Part shown: in pieces, positions 49,053-59,093 of the stretch
How the letters are laid out: each line of letters begins with the position of its first letter
How positions within the stretch are numbered: position 1 is the first letter of the stretch
Assembly: GCA_001839685.1 (NCBI GenBank)
Contig: MLAK01000335.1
Span: 17,159-81,158, forward strand
Direction of reading: 5' to 3'
Source of the DNA: Tritrichomonas foetus
Taxonomy: Eukaryota > Parabasalia > Tritrichomonadida > Tritrichomonadidae
Length of the DNA stretch: 64,000 bases
The notes under the pieces: generated by a model
Told to the model about the DNA's origin: nothing
The model's input: the letters and a program-made list of their open reading frames with translations, nothing else
Database searches by the model: none
Position numbers and translations under genes: made by a program

Positions 49053-50900
49053 ATGAAGAAGAGTGAAAGGTCTTTTTCTTTCTCTTCGGGTTCTAATAAC
49101 TATGCTATTATTTCCAAATATCCAACACTACAATCATTCTTCTCAAAAAACCAGGAACTCAAACCATACGTATATCTCACAGAAAACGTGGATATTGGAA
49201 TGAATCGCTTGAAGTTTTCCGTTTCTCGAAATGGCACTCACGAATTGATCAAAAGAGATCTCAAGGAATTTATCGAAAAACTCGAATATTCAATCCAGAC
49301 AATCCAAGAAAACATTTTCTCGTATTCAAAAAACAACGAGCTCTTAGAAGTGAACAGATTTGATTTCGACGATATCAATGGAGTCTTAGCTGTCCGGAAA
49401 TTGGTATTTATTCGACGATTAATTCAAGAAACGCAAATTTCGCTTTTGACTAGAAGATTTCACATTTTATCAGAAATATTGAAAAGTGCTCAAACAATGC
49501 AAGCTTTTTATGATGATTCAATCATCCCATTAAATGTGAAATGTCAATTAGACACATCATTTTTTGATATCCATTTTGGTGCTGCTTTAAATAAGGAGCT
49601 AAAAATGCTGGAGTATTTAAAACCATGTGAAAAGCGGTTTGAAGGGCATATCAAACAAATTCCAAAAGCTTTATGGCAGAAAAATTTTCCTGTCTTTATG
49701 GATGGTTTGATTCATTCTGCTATTAAATATACAGATCCTGATCTTTCATATTTTACTCCATTAAATCTAGAAATTTCATTATCAAGGTGTTTTTTTAACC
49801 CCAAATCACCTCACCGCAAAACAATTGATACTTTTTTGACAGATGCTTTCAAAAACAGCAATCCGACCGATTTTATTCAGAAATTGGTGACATTTTGTTA
49901 TAACTTTTTATCTGATTTTTTGCAGTTGAAAAAAATGGCAGTTGATTATCAATCAGCTGCTTTAGTTTTAGTTTATCGCTCTTTTTTTGACCGTACCTAT
50001 GAAAAATTTTCATCTTTTTTTGCATCGACAAAATTTTGCGAATTTTCAAGTCAAAGCGGAATTTCTTCAGAAAATAAATTGAAAATCATTCTGAAAATTG
50101 AAGAAATGAAGAAAGAAAAAGCTGTCAAGTTTCCAATACTTTCCAATTTGATGCGCCCAAATTTTGATGAAATTAAAGAAAAACACTCAATTCGATTCGT
50201 CTTTCAACAAGACCCTATTTTCTTTGAAGCTGCGGAGTTTTTCAATACAGCAATCTTTAGACCAAATCCTCTAGATGCACTTTTTGAAGTAAATCGAACA
50301 TTGATAACAATTCATCGGGCAGCCCTCACAAACAGATTTATTGGTATTGAATCTCAAAATTCGAGTCCAAACAAATGTTCCAAACAAACCCCTTATTTAA
50401 ATAATCAAGATCAAAATAATCAAGCGCAAACTGAAAAGAGTTTAGATGAAATGAATCAAAATGAAAATCAAAATCATCAAATTGATAATAAAAACCAACA
50501 TAATCATCAAAATCAATCGGGAAATTCCCAAAACGAAAATCAAATTGAAGTGAATCAAAGTCAGTTGGAAAAGAATCCAAGTGAAACTGAAAAAGAGAGT
50601 GAATTAGATGAAAATGAAGTTTCTGATGGAGAGGCTGATTCGAATCAGAAGGATCAAAGTGAGCCGTTGGTTATTGTGTTTAAAGGTGATGATTCCAAAC
50701 AACTTCTTTCTTTCGACGACCTCTTTTCACTCTTCTTTGGGACTTTAATGGCTGCGGATCTTCCAGACATATTCAGCCTTGCCGCATTTATTGATTGCTA
50801 CGCACCAAAAGCTTGCCTATCACCTTCTTTTGAATACGCACAAGCCAATATGGAAGCACTAGTTCTTCATTGTGTGAATGTTGAAAAAGAAGAGTCATGA
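49053..50900 (+). CDS. VPS9-domain-like protein (putative Rab5-type GEF)
   Basis: The protein has 615 residues. Residues 1-440 are mostly helical, including a TAIFRPNPLDALFEVNR segment (about 400-416) shared in pattern with the partial gene at the right end (IMVTTNPFDIARIFYDI). A disordered Asn/Gln/Glu-rich insert follows (about 440-545). The C-terminal part LLSFDDLFSLFFGTLMAADL...AAFIDCYAPK...EYAQANMEALVLH (about 550-605) matches the VPS9 core, where Asp and Tyr positions contact Rab5-type GTPases. By family it would load GTP on an endosomal Rab. The VPS9 core appears split by the insert and divergent, so activity is uncertain. The stop is TGA. Confidence 0.65.
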   Translation: MKKSERSFSFSSGSNNYAIISKYPTLQSFFSKNQELKPYVYLTENVDIGMNRLKFSVSRNGTHELIKRDLKEFIEKLEYSIQTIQENIFSYSKNNELLEVNRFDFDDINGVLAVRKLVFIRRLIQETQISLLTRRFHILSEILKSAQTMQAFYDDSIIPLNVKCQLDTSFFDIHFGAALNKELKMLEYLKPCEKRFEGHIKQIPKALWQKNFPVFMDGLIHSAIKYTDPDLSYFTPLNLEISLSRCFFNPKSPHRKTIDTFLTDAFKNSNPTDFIQKLVTFCYNFLSDFLQLKKMAVDYQSAALVLVYRSFFDRTYEKFSSFFASTKFCEFSSQSGISSENKLKIILKIEEMKKEKAVKFPILSNLMRPNFDEIKEKHSIRFVFQQDPIFFEAAEFFNTAIFRPNPLDALFEVNRTLITIHRAALTNRFIGIESQNSSPNKCSKQTPYLNNQDQNNQAQTEKSLDEMNQNENQNHQIDNKNQHNHQNQSGNSQNENQIEVNQSQLEKNPSETEKESELDENEVSDGEADSNQKDQSEPLVIVFKGDDSKQLLSFDDLFSLFFGTLMAADLPDIFSLAAFIDCYAPKACLSPSFEYAQANMEALVLHCVNVEKEES

Positions 50901-51277
50901 AAAATGTATGAAATATTTCCATGAAATTTTTCCTTTCTAGAAAAAGGACAAATAGAAACACGGAATGTTTTCTTACCCAACAATTGTTACCTGAAATATA
51001 TTTGATTTTTTATAGTCGAATTTTTTTATTTATTTATTATTGATATATATATAGTTAATAAAGTTGCGAATATTAAATATTACTATTTCAGTTTTATTCA
51101 TTGTTCTGTTATTTAAAACTTCTGTATGTAAATTAAAAATCATCATGCATTGAAAAAGTGAATCTTCGAGAAATAAATTAGTTTATTTTTATTTCCAAGC
51201 ATTCATTTTCAGGAATGTAAAAGTAAAACCAAAAAGATGAAAAAGTTATCATAAAAAGTAAGGAATAAAACGGAGTT
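50901..51277. other. Convergent 3' spacer
   Basis: AT-rich, with a TA-rich run near 51040-51055; no gene or repeat of note. It separates the VPS9-like gene from the FAM21-like gene tail to tail. Confidence 0.45.
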
Positions 51278-54200
51278 TTACTCGTCAAATAAGAGTCCAG
51301 TTGGTCTCCTGCGTGTTGGTTTTCCTCTTCTGGCTACTGTTGCAGAAAGTCCAGTAACAGGCTTGTCATCATTTCCGGCGGCTTTTTCACCAACAGCGCT
51401 AACTGCGCTTACAAGTGAGTCCTCTTCTCCAGCAGCTTTTCCACCTGCTGGCCTGCGTGGTGGCATTGGACCACCCATTGGCATTCCCATTCCGCCCATT
51501 GGAATGTTACCCAATTTTCCAGCGAGAGCTGCAATTCCTCCTTTCGCGCTCTTATTAACTGTGGCTTTTTGTGTTTCTTCTTTGGGCTTCACTGCAGCTG
51601 GTTTGGCTGGAAGATCATCATCGTCATCAAATAAGCCTCCCTTCTTAGCAGCTGGTTTAGATGCTGCTGCTGCTGCTGGTTTCTTGGCTGGAGCAGCGAG
51701 TGGTGCATCATCGTCATCAAATAAGCCTCCCTTCTTGGCTGGTGCTGCTGGTTTAGTGGCAGCGGCTGGTTTCTTGGCTGGAGCAGCGAGTGGTGCGTCA
51801 TCATCATCAAATAGGCCTCCCTTCTTGGCTGGTGCTGCTGGTTTGGCAGCTGGTTCTTCCTTCTTTGGCTCTACTTTCTTAGGTGCAGCAGCAAGTGGTG
51901 CATCATCATCATCGAAAAGACCACCTTTCTTGGCAGCTGGTTTAGCTGCTGGTGTCTTCTTTGGTGCTGCAAGAGGAGCATCATCATCATCGAAAAGACC
52001 ACCTTTCTTGGCAGCTGGTTTAGCTGCTGGTGTCTTCTTTGGTGCTGCAAGAGGAGCATCATCATCATCGAAAAGACCACCTTTCTTGGCAGCTGGTTTA
52101 GCTGCTGGTGTCTTCTTTGGTGCTGCAAGAGGAGCATCATCATCATCGAAAAGACCTCCCTTCTTCGCTGGTGCTGGTTTGGAAGCTGGTTTCTTAGCTG
52201 GAGCACCGAGAGGAGCATCATCTTCGTCGGCGAAGAGACCGCTCTTCTTTGGTGCTGGCTTGGCTGGTTCTTCTTTCTTTGGCTCATCCTTCTTGGGTTC
52301 TTCTTTCTTTGGTTCTTCCTTCTTTGGTGCTGGTTTAAATCCTCCAAGTGGGTCATCATCGACATCATCAGTGAGAGATGACATCTTTGATGCAGGTTTC
52401 TTAGCGGCAGGCTTTGGTGATGGTTCGTCATCTCCAAAGAGTGAAGCAGATGGTTTCTTAGCAGCTGGTTTCTTAGCTGGAGCTTTCTTGCCTGCAGCTG
52501 GTTTGGCGGCTGGTGTTGGTTCATCACCGAAAAGTGACCCGCCAGCTGGCTTCTTTGGTGCTGGCTCATCATCTCCAAAGAGTGAAGCAGATGGTTTCTT
52601 GGCAGCTGGCTTCTTAGCTGGTGCCTTCTTTCCTGCGGCTGGTTTGGCGGCAGCTGGTGAGGTTGGAGCGCCACCAAGTGGGTCTTCAGTAGGCTCTGCT
52701 GCTTTGGCTGGTGCTTTTCCTGGTGAAGCTGTTGGCTTTCCACCTGCTTTCTTGGCACCTGGAGAAGGCCCTTTCTTGGCTGGTTGAGATTTTGGTGATT
52801 CATCTCCACCGAAAAGATCTGGTTTCTTGGCTGGCGCCTTCTTTGGAGCTGGCTCATCATCGCCAAAGAGTGAATCCTTCTTGGCAGCAGGTTTCTTTGG
52901 AGCTGGTTCATCTCCACCGAAAAGTGAATCTTTCTTAGCCGCTGGCTTCTTTGGTGCATCATCTCCACCAAAGAGGTCTGGTTTCTTGGCTGGTGCTTTC
53001 TTAGCTGGTGCCTTCTTTCCGGCAGGGGCTGCACCTGCGTCTTCGCCGAAGAGGCCAACAGTTTTCTTGGCGGCTGGCTTCTTGGCTGGGGCATCTGATC
53101 CAAAGAGTGAATCTGTGGCCTTCTTTGCTCCCTTTGCTGAGGCCTTCTTTCCAGCAGCTGGTTCTTCTAAAGCGTCTGAGAAAAGTCCGCCACTAGCTGG
53201 CTTCTTCTTTGCAGGGGCAGGACTATCAAAGAGTCCACTTGTTGCTTTCTTTCCTGCTGCAGAACCTTTTGCGGGTGCTTTCTTTCCACCTGCTGGACTG
53301 TCGAACAATCCACTTGATTTCTTGGCTGGTGCCTTCTTCTTCCCTGTAGCTGGATCGTCGAAGAGGCCGCCGCCGGCCTTCTTGGCTGGAGCTTTCTTCT
53401 TTCCTATTGTAGGGTCATCGAAGAGTCCACCAGTTTTCTTGGCTGGTGCCTTCTTCACTGGGCGCTTCTTAGCCGCTGTTGCAGTGATTGAAGTTGTCGA
53501 ATCATCACCGAAGAGGTCGGCAGCCGGTCCTTTGCCTCCTCCAGCGGTGGCTGTGAGTGCTTCGTCGGCGTTGATGATGTTTCCTTTCTTAACAAGATCT
53601 GTTGAGAAGAGTGAAGATTTCTTCTTTGCTGGAGCTTTCTTTGCTGGTGCCTTCTTTGCAGGTGCTGGGGCTGCATCTCCTCCTTCTGCTGCGCCTTCTG
53701 CTGAGGCTTGTTTGGCTGGCTCAGCTTTGGCTTCTTCAACAACACTATCAAAGATTGAAGCAGCCTTCTTCTTCCTGCGTGGTTGCTTCTTGACTGGAGC
53801 TGCTTCAGCGAAGAGGTCGCCTGCGGCTGCATCATCGGCAATGTCGAAGATCGAGGCGCCTGTCTTCTTTCCTCTGCCTTTCTTGCCCTTTGGTGCTGCT
53901 GCTGGCGTTTCAGCAAACAAGTCAGCGCCAGTATCGTCATCGTCATCAAAGATGGAAATGGCCTTAGCCTTCTTTGTCGCGCTTGGTGTTTCGTCGAAGA
54001 GTGAAGAAGCTGCTGCTGATCCGTCTTCATCTTCTCCGAAAAGGAGGCTGGCCTTCTTTCCACCATCAGGCGGCGGCGGTGGAGCGTCTGGGGGAGGTGG
54101 AACATCTCCTGGCTCTCCTGGTGGGGGAGGCGGTGGCGGGATATCTCCGTCGGGTGTTGGATTGACGTCTGTTTGGAGTGGCTCTGGCGGTGGTGGGAGC

Positions 54201-54910
54201 GGTTTCGTAAACGAGCAAGTAATAAGCGGATGGTTAACGTCGGCCTGCATTGGATTGGCTTTGATATGATCGATTGTAATCTTGAAGGCATTTGTGAATT
54301 TTGGAATAACGTATTGTCGAATAGCTTCTTGAGCATTGAGTGGAGGTGTTTCCTCGACTTCTGTTGATGGAAGATTGGATGCTTCATCTTGAGCCTCGAT
54401 ACGGCGTTCGACGAATTGATTCAAACATAAAACATCAAGAGATCCGTAGGCGTTGTTAACTTGAGTTTCTGCAGCATCGAGAGCTGTTATAAGTCCTTCG
54501 AGTTCACGTTGTGTGTTTCTTGTCTTTTCAAAAATTCTCTCCGAAAATCCTTTCAAAAAGTGGAAAAATCCGGAATCTGTAGCAAGTGTCCATTGTTGAG
54601 TTCTGGCGGCTTCTTCCATTTGTTGAATTGTCCATGGTTCATCTGATGGATGATCAAAACCTGGTAATGAAGATGAAAGATTTACGTTTGAATCACCACC
54701 TGAAGGAGGAGGTGGCGGTGGAGGTGCTGAACTTGGTGATGTTGATGAAGACGATGAAAGTCCTTCTGTTTTTGGTGCGTTGTCCATCATTGCTTGGAAT
54801 TTTGGATTTACCTTAAATTTCATTCCGCCAGCTCCTCCTGCGGCTGGAGGGGGTGGAGGTGGTGGAGGGGGCGGCGGTGGTGGCGGTGGTGGTGGTGGCG
54901 GTACGCTCAT
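51278..54910 (-). CDS. FAM21/WASHC2-like WASH-complex subunit with LF-acidic array
   Basis: The protein has 1210 residues. Residues 3-22 are polyproline. The head (about 85-240) matches the FAM21 N-terminal domain: QQWTLATDSGFFHFLKGFSE, an ELEGLI helix, then LDVLCLNQFVERRI. A second proline block follows (about 255-295). The rest is an Ala/Lys/Pro-rich tail with roughly 29 Leu-Phe-acidic motifs (LFGDD, LFDDDD) plus three IF versions; in animal FAM21 such LFa motifs bind the retromer subunit VPS35. The last residues (TVARRGKPTRRRPTG) resemble the capping-protein-binding tail, though weakly. The inferred role is to link retromer on endosomes to WASH-driven actin. Ala/Pro/Lys codons make this gene far more GC-rich than its surroundings, creating long false frames on both strands. 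The head match is good; the rest rests on motif count. Confidence 0.8.
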   Translation of the reverse strand: MSVPPPPPPPPPPPPPPPPPPPAAGGAGGMKFKVNPKFQAMMDNAPKTEGLSSSSSTSPSSAPPPPPPPSGGDSNVNLSSSLPGFDHPSDEPWTIQQMEEAARTQQWTLATDSGFFHFLKGFSERIFEKTRNTQRELEGLITALDAAETQVNNAYGSLDVLCLNQFVERRIEAQDEASNLPSTEVEETPPLNAQEAIRQYVIPKFTNAFKITIDHIKANPMQADVNHPLITCSFTKPLPPPPEPLQTDVNPTPDGDIPPPPPPPGEPGDVPPPPDAPPPPPDGGKKASLLFGEDEDGSAAASSLFDETPSATKKAKAISIFDDDDDTGADLFAETPAAAPKGKKGRGKKTGASIFDIADDAAAGDLFAEAAPVKKQPRRKKKAASIFDSVVEEAKAEPAKQASAEGAAEGGDAAPAPAKKAPAKKAPAKKKSSLFSTDLVKKGNIINADEALTATAGGGKGPAADLFGDDSTTSITATAAKKRPVKKAPAKKTGGLFDDPTIGKKKAPAKKAGGGLFDDPATGKKKAPAKKSSGLFDSPAGGKKAPAKGSAAGKKATSGLFDSPAPAKKKPASGGLFSDALEEPAAGKKASAKGAKKATDSLFGSDAPAKKPAAKKTVGLFGEDAGAAPAGKKAPAKKAPAKKPDLFGGDDAPKKPAAKKDSLFGGDEPAPKKPAAKKDSLFGDDEPAPKKAPAKKPDLFGGDESPKSQPAKKGPSPGAKKAGGKPTASPGKAPAKAAEPTEDPLGGAPTSPAAAKPAAGKKAPAKKPAAKKPSASLFGDDEPAPKKPAGGSLFGDEPTPAAKPAAGKKAPAKKPAAKKPSASLFGDDEPSPKPAAKKPASKMSSLTDDVDDDPLGGFKPAPKKEEPKKEEPKKDEPKKEEPAKPAPKKSGLFADEDDAPLGAPAKKPASKPAPAKKGGLFDDDDAPLAAPKKTPAAKPAAKKGGLFDDDDAPLAAPKKTPAAKPAAKKGGLFDDDDAPLAAPKKTPAAKPAAKKGGLFDDDDAPLAAAPKKVEPKKEEPAAKPAAPAKKGGLFDDDDAPLAAPAKKPAAATKPAAPAKKGGLFDDDDAPLAAPAKKPAAAAASKPAAKKGGLFDDDDDLPAKPAAVKPKEETQKATVNKSAKGGIAALAGKLGNIPMGGMGMPMGGPMPPRRPAGGKAAGEEDSLVSAVSAVGEKAAGNDDKPVTGLSATVARRGKPTRRRPTGLLFDE
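51900..52155 (-). repeat. 78-bp tandem repeat in FAM21-like tail
   Basis: Near-perfect 78-bp units begin at 51900, 51978, 52056 and 52134. Each encodes 26 residues with one GGLFDDDDAPLA motif. Near identity at DNA level points to recent expansion of the retromer-binding array. Confidence 0.93.
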
Positions 54911-56981
54911 CCTATTTGATGTTTAACAAATTTGTTATCTTCACAAAAATTGATACATTAAACCAATCACGCAGTAAAGGCGAAAAAAATGGTGAATTTC
55001 TATATTGACTATCAAAACATTTCGTAGAAATTCTATATCTAACTTTTTCATTCGAAAAGTGTTTTCAATGTAAGATTGTAAGATATAGTATTTCTTGGAT
55101 AGTACCGGGATAAAGAAAATGAAAAAGCCATTTTAAATCTTGATGATTGGAAATTTCTGGAAAAACATAAAATATTAATAGTCAAGAATAAAAAAAATCG
55201 ATTATTTCCTTTCTGTCTTATTTAACTAATCAATTTAACTCTATTACATTTGTTTGAACATTTGATTCTGGAAAAATCCGGTAAGATTTAATTTTGAATT
55301 GATGATATACTCTATTAATCCAAAATTGGGTATTATTTAGATTTTAAAATTGAATAAAAGTGATTTTATTGTCAGAAAGTTGGGAAATGAATATTTGACA
55401 AAATCATGATCAAGTATCAGTTCTTTCTATTATTCCATGTGGATCAAAATTCTGACTAAAATGTATGTCTCTCATTATATACCCATTAGGAAATTTGCTG
55501 TTAACTCAACAATTATTTTATCAAATTTAAACAAATTTTCCGATTTCTTTTTTCTTTCATATCTTGCTTTATTTCATTTATTCATTCTGTTTCTATATAA
55601 ATTTTTTTCTTTCTTTATTTAATTTCTTTATTGATTTTGTTTCTTTATTGATTTTGTTTCTTTATTGATTTTGTTTCTTTATTGATTTTGTTTCTTTATT
55701 GATTTTGTTTCTTTATTGATTTTGCATCTTTCTTTTTCATTGATCCTAAGTAACTGATGAAAATGTGTTGTTTGATTTAATCCAGCTTTTTGGTTTTTTT
55801 TGATATATATATATCCCATCACAAAAAACATTAATGCTACTAATAAAAAGGCAATACTTGAACGATGAGAAGAAGTTTGGTCACTTTTGAAACATTATAT
55901 TATGTGATAAATATGGATTTAAAATAAAAGGATAGCTTTATTCTCTTATCTTTTCTCTTATTCTTTTAATCACATTTAATGTAAATCCTAATTACCTTTC
56001 CTCCATTTCTGTTTCTTTGGCGTAAATCTTTTTAAATTTCACGAAATGATAAGTAAGATTCATCTGATAAATACAGTATCAACATTCAACCGGTTACCCA
56101 ATTTATAATTGGTATCACTTGAAAAAAAACTTTTTGTATTTTCAGATATGTAATACTAAAAGTAGATATAATCAAGATATAAATTATTATAGTAGTTTTA
56201 TTGTTTTGATTAATTTGTTAAGATAGAAACAGATTCCAACAATCGATCATTGCCGGCTATATGTTGAGACTATAAGATTAACTTAATGATAAGTACGATC
56301 AAACAAATGATAAGATTATTCGTTATATATAATTAGAGCTGGAATATATATTATGCTTTTTTATCACATTTATAGTTAGATAGTTAAATATGATATTATC
56401 TGCAATTATAAATTCATTTTCAATGTATTCTTCTTTTTTCTCACTGCTTGATTAGAGATAGATTAATTTACTGATGACATAAACTATTTAATGTTGTTGT
56501 CACACATCGTACGAATTTCACTGAAAAAATCTTTATCATTCTTTCTTATCATGCATCTTATTAAATATCAAAAGTGAAAAAAATATTCAGACATTGTAAT
56601 AGACTTTGGGACAATTGATTGGAAGATGTAGGTTTTTGATACCACTATCGAGTAGATTATGTGAAGAATTGGCAAGATTTTTGTAAACCCAATGTTTTAC
56701 AGCAACATGGTGTGAAAATGGGAAATACCATATATAAATAACGTAAAGAAATCAAACAAAAAGGGATTTTTTTTTTTATGAATTACATTTCATTTCAACA
56801 AAATAGAGATTTAGATCAAAATTTTTGAATGTGATTCGCATAAAAATTCATTTCTTTTATGTACTCTTTCTTAGAGTTATTGGATTTTTCATCTTTTGCC
56901 TTTATACAAAACTTTCCCTTTGAGATATTTCGCTTTACCACCATTACAAGAAAAGGTCATAATAATAAATAAATACTTTGG
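54911..56981. other. 2-kb gene-free AT-rich region
   Basis: Apart from the 17-bp satellite at 55623-55724 I see no gene. A 61-codon frame at 55437-55622 is a run of Phe/Leu/Ile codons from T-rich DNA. The left end carries the promoter of the FAM21-like gene. Confidence 0.45.
55623..55724. repeat. 17-bp minisatellite, six units
   Basis: Six perfect head-to-tail copies of tttctttattgattttg. The unit length is not a multiple of three and there is no surrounding gene, so it is non-coding. Confidence 0.95.
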
Positions 56982-57743
56982 TTAAATATCATCACCGAAA
57001 AAGTATTCCTCTTCTTCTTCGTCATCATCATCATCACTTAGCTGTATTTCAGTTACATCAACTTCAATAGTCCCATGAAAGAGATCATCAAAATCATCAA
57101 CGATTTCTGAATTAATAATTCTGTCTATGAAATTACCACTTACGTCATTAGGAACTATGTCGCCATTATTGCTGTCATTATTAGTATTCATATTATTATT
57201 TTGACTGTTTTCATCTTCATTGTTTAAATCAGCATTCTCATTTATATTATTGTCGTTAACAGCATCAATACCAATATTATTTTGATTACTATTATCATTA
57301 TTATTGTTATTATTTTCATTTTCCATATCATCTCCACTGTTACTATCGGAATTTTGTGAATCTTGGGTGTTAGCTTGCTGGGGTACCTGCTGGTCATTCC
57401 TGACTACCTCGCTGGCTGCATCAACAACAACTATAATAAATGGAGCATATGGAATTAAAACATCAAGGTATAGATCATACCATTTTATGATATTTACAAA
57501 CGATCGCCTGTAGTACCTGGAAAGCGGAATGCCAGTAAGTGTTGAAAGAACTACGCCGATCGATGTTAGAATGTTGCGCGTTGGCTTTACCGGACATATC
57601 TTTTTGATGAAATCTAGTGCAGGGCTTGAGGAAATTTCAAACAAAGAATCGCCGATGACATCAATTGAAACAGATGATGCATCTTTATCACTATCGTCGC
57701 GACCTACAGGTGGAGGCGAATGAACGCCAATGCTCGGATACAT
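56982..57743 (-). CDS. Asn/Asp-rich acidic protein, unknown function
   Basis: The protein has 253 residues. The first ~115 residues look folded: a Ser-rich start, ALDFIKKICPVKPTRNILTSIGVVLSTLTG, then an aromatic and hydrophobic stretch WYDLYLDVLIPYAPFIIVVVDA (about 88-109) that could be a membrane-associated helix. Residues ~120-200 are an Asn/Asp low-complexity tract, and the C-terminus is strongly acidic (DDDDDEEEEEYFF). I recognise no family. It is probably real given the non-repetitive N-terminal half and clean frame. The start is the first ATG at 57743. Confidence 0.65.
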   Translation of the reverse strand: MYPSIGVHSPPPVGRDDSDKDASSVSIDVIGDSLFEISSSPALDFIKKICPVKPTRNILTSIGVVLSTLTGIPLSRYYRRSFVNIIKWYDLYLDVLIPYAPFIIVVVDAASEVVRNDQQVPQQANTQDSQNSDSNSGDDMENENNNNNNDNSNQNNIGIDAVNDNNINENADLNNEDENSQNNNMNTNNDSNNGDIVPNDVSGNFIDRIINSEIVDDFDDLFHGTIEVDVTEIQLSDDDDDEEEEEYFFGDDI

Positions 57744-58160
57744 TCTAAAATTTTCACCATGAAATTGAATAGTTTATTTATAATAAATTACATATTTAAA
57801 ATGTTTATCATTTGAATGCAAAGTCTTTTTTTTTTTGCTTGCTTTCACAATTTTGTGTAATTTATAATAATTGACTACTTTATTTGTGAGCGAATATTTG
57901 ACATATGGATTATGCATTACATGTTTAACGTTTCACATGTTTTATGATTCATTTTTCTTATTTCACATGTTTCATGCTTCTTATTTCACATGTTTAATGT
58001 TTCATGTTTCACATGTTTAATGTTTTACATGTTTAATTTTTTATGCTTCATGTTTTACATGTTTCATGTTTTGTTTCATGCTCAAAAGAAAGATAAAAGT
58101 AAAAAGCAGATAAAGTGCGAATTATTAATTTATAAACAAACACTAAAAACAGATTGAACT
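57744..58160. other. Spacer with ACATGT-type degenerate repeats
   Basis: From about 57916 to 58083 the sequence is an irregular tandem array of units like tttcacatgtttaatg, with many copies of the palindrome ACATGT. It lies between the 3' end of the phosphatase gene and the 5' end of the Asn/Asp-rich gene. Confidence 0.7.
57916..58083. repeat. Degenerate CACATGTTT(A/C)ATG array
   Basis: About ten variants of a 10-16-bp unit around ACATGT/TCATGTTT are run together. Spacing is irregular, so it is a decayed satellite or a cluster of protein-binding sites; the sequence cannot tell which. Confidence 0.75.
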
Positions 58161-59093
58161 TCATGCAGAGGGATGCATGGCAACACGTACATCACGTGCC
58201 ATTGCAACCGCTGTAAGCATTGGAAACAGATTGTCGAGAAGTGTGAAATCGGTGACATCACCGATCCACGTCGATGCGAGTATTCCATTTTCTGGTTGGA
58301 GCATGAATGATTCTGCACTGTTGTCAACGATTATCATACGTGCGAGGTCCCTTTTGAAAACAGTCAGGTCTTTTACAATGACTGGGCAAGATTGTGAATT
58401 TGATGTACTATCATTCTGACCAGATATGTTCACAATTCTACAGTATTGTCGAGTAAGTATATGTGATGTTGGAAACCATGGAACAAGCTTCTGTACAACT
58501 GGGACTGCATATTCAGGCATTGACGCAGTAAATATAAATACATCAAAGACTCCTTTTCTGAAGAAATTCAAATTATTTCGAATCTGCATGAAATTCGATT
58601 CGTCGATCCTCAAAAATCCAGTGTTGAAACCGTTTGCTGCACTCATTCCTTCACTGCTTGCATCAGAGTTACTTAAATTGCTTCCGTTTTGAAAAATGCT
58701 GTTGTAATAGTTCATGAAGTTATCTCGGTTGTCTTCGCGTGCTATTTTGTTGATTAATGAGCCATAAGATAGAAAACATAGCTGTCGAATAAACTCTTCA
58801 GCACCTGGTCTGATTTGAACGTATACCGTATATACCGAATTATTGAAAGGAACGTCCAGCGAGAAAGAATAAAACTCAGGCTTTTCGAAGCTTGAGTGAA
58901 TCAAAGTTTCGTCGAGGTCGATCATAAGTGTAACTGGATCAGTGCTTTCGATTTCATTGAAAGTTAGGAGATTGTCTCGAGCGGTGTTTGAAAAAAAACT
59001 TCCGATCGTGCTAAAATGGGCTGTTGTAGCAGCCTGGTCACATTGGAGAGAGTGGGAAATCATTGTGGGTGTGTGGGTGATAAGTTCAGCCAT
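58161..59093 (-). CDS. SCP/FCP1-type protein phosphatase (HAD family)
   Basis: The protein has 310 residues with the NLI-interacting-factor phosphatase fold: catalytic DLDET (59-63, DxDxT; Asp59 forms the phospho-enzyme, Asp61 is the general acid), an IRPGAEEFIRQL strand-helix, IFTAS with the phosphate-binding Thr, VKDLTVFKRDL (motif III Lys), and IVDNSAES (VDNxxxxF type). Family members dephosphorylate Ser/Thr, classically in the RNA polymerase II C-terminal domain, or lipin. Oddity: about 70 residues, Asn/Ser-rich, are inserted between RPGAEEFIRQLCFL and FDVFIFTAS, where normal SCPs have only a few. No BRCT domain, so it is closer to SCP than FCP1. A TCACA initiator-like site lies just before the ATG. 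The stop is TGA. Confidence 0.92.
   Translation of the reverse strand: MAELITHTPTMISHSLQCDQAATTAHFSTIGSFFSNTARDNLLTFNEIESTDPVTLMIDLDETLIHSSFEKPEFYSFSLDVPFNNSVYTVYVQIRPGAEEFIRQLCFLSYGSLINKIAREDNRDNFMNYYNSIFQNGSNLSNSDASSEGMSAANGFNTGFLRIDESNFMQIRNNLNFFRKGVFDVFIFTASMPEYAVPVVQKLVPWFPTSHILTRQYCRIVNISGQNDSTSNSQSCPVIVKDLTVFKRDLARMIIVDNSAESFMLQPENGILASTWIGDVTDFTLLDNLFPMLTAVAMARDVRVAMHPSA

Noticed and set aside
51363..54269. Long plus-strand Ser/Gly/Ala-rich frames opposite the FAM21-like gene
   Set aside because: They are antisense shadows of a repetitive Ala/Lys/Pro coding sequence; the minus-strand frame is continuous and has a recognisable head domain.
55437..55622. 61-codon plus-strand frame
   Set aside because: Phe/Leu/Ile-rich translation of T-rich DNA next to a minisatellite; no coding signature.
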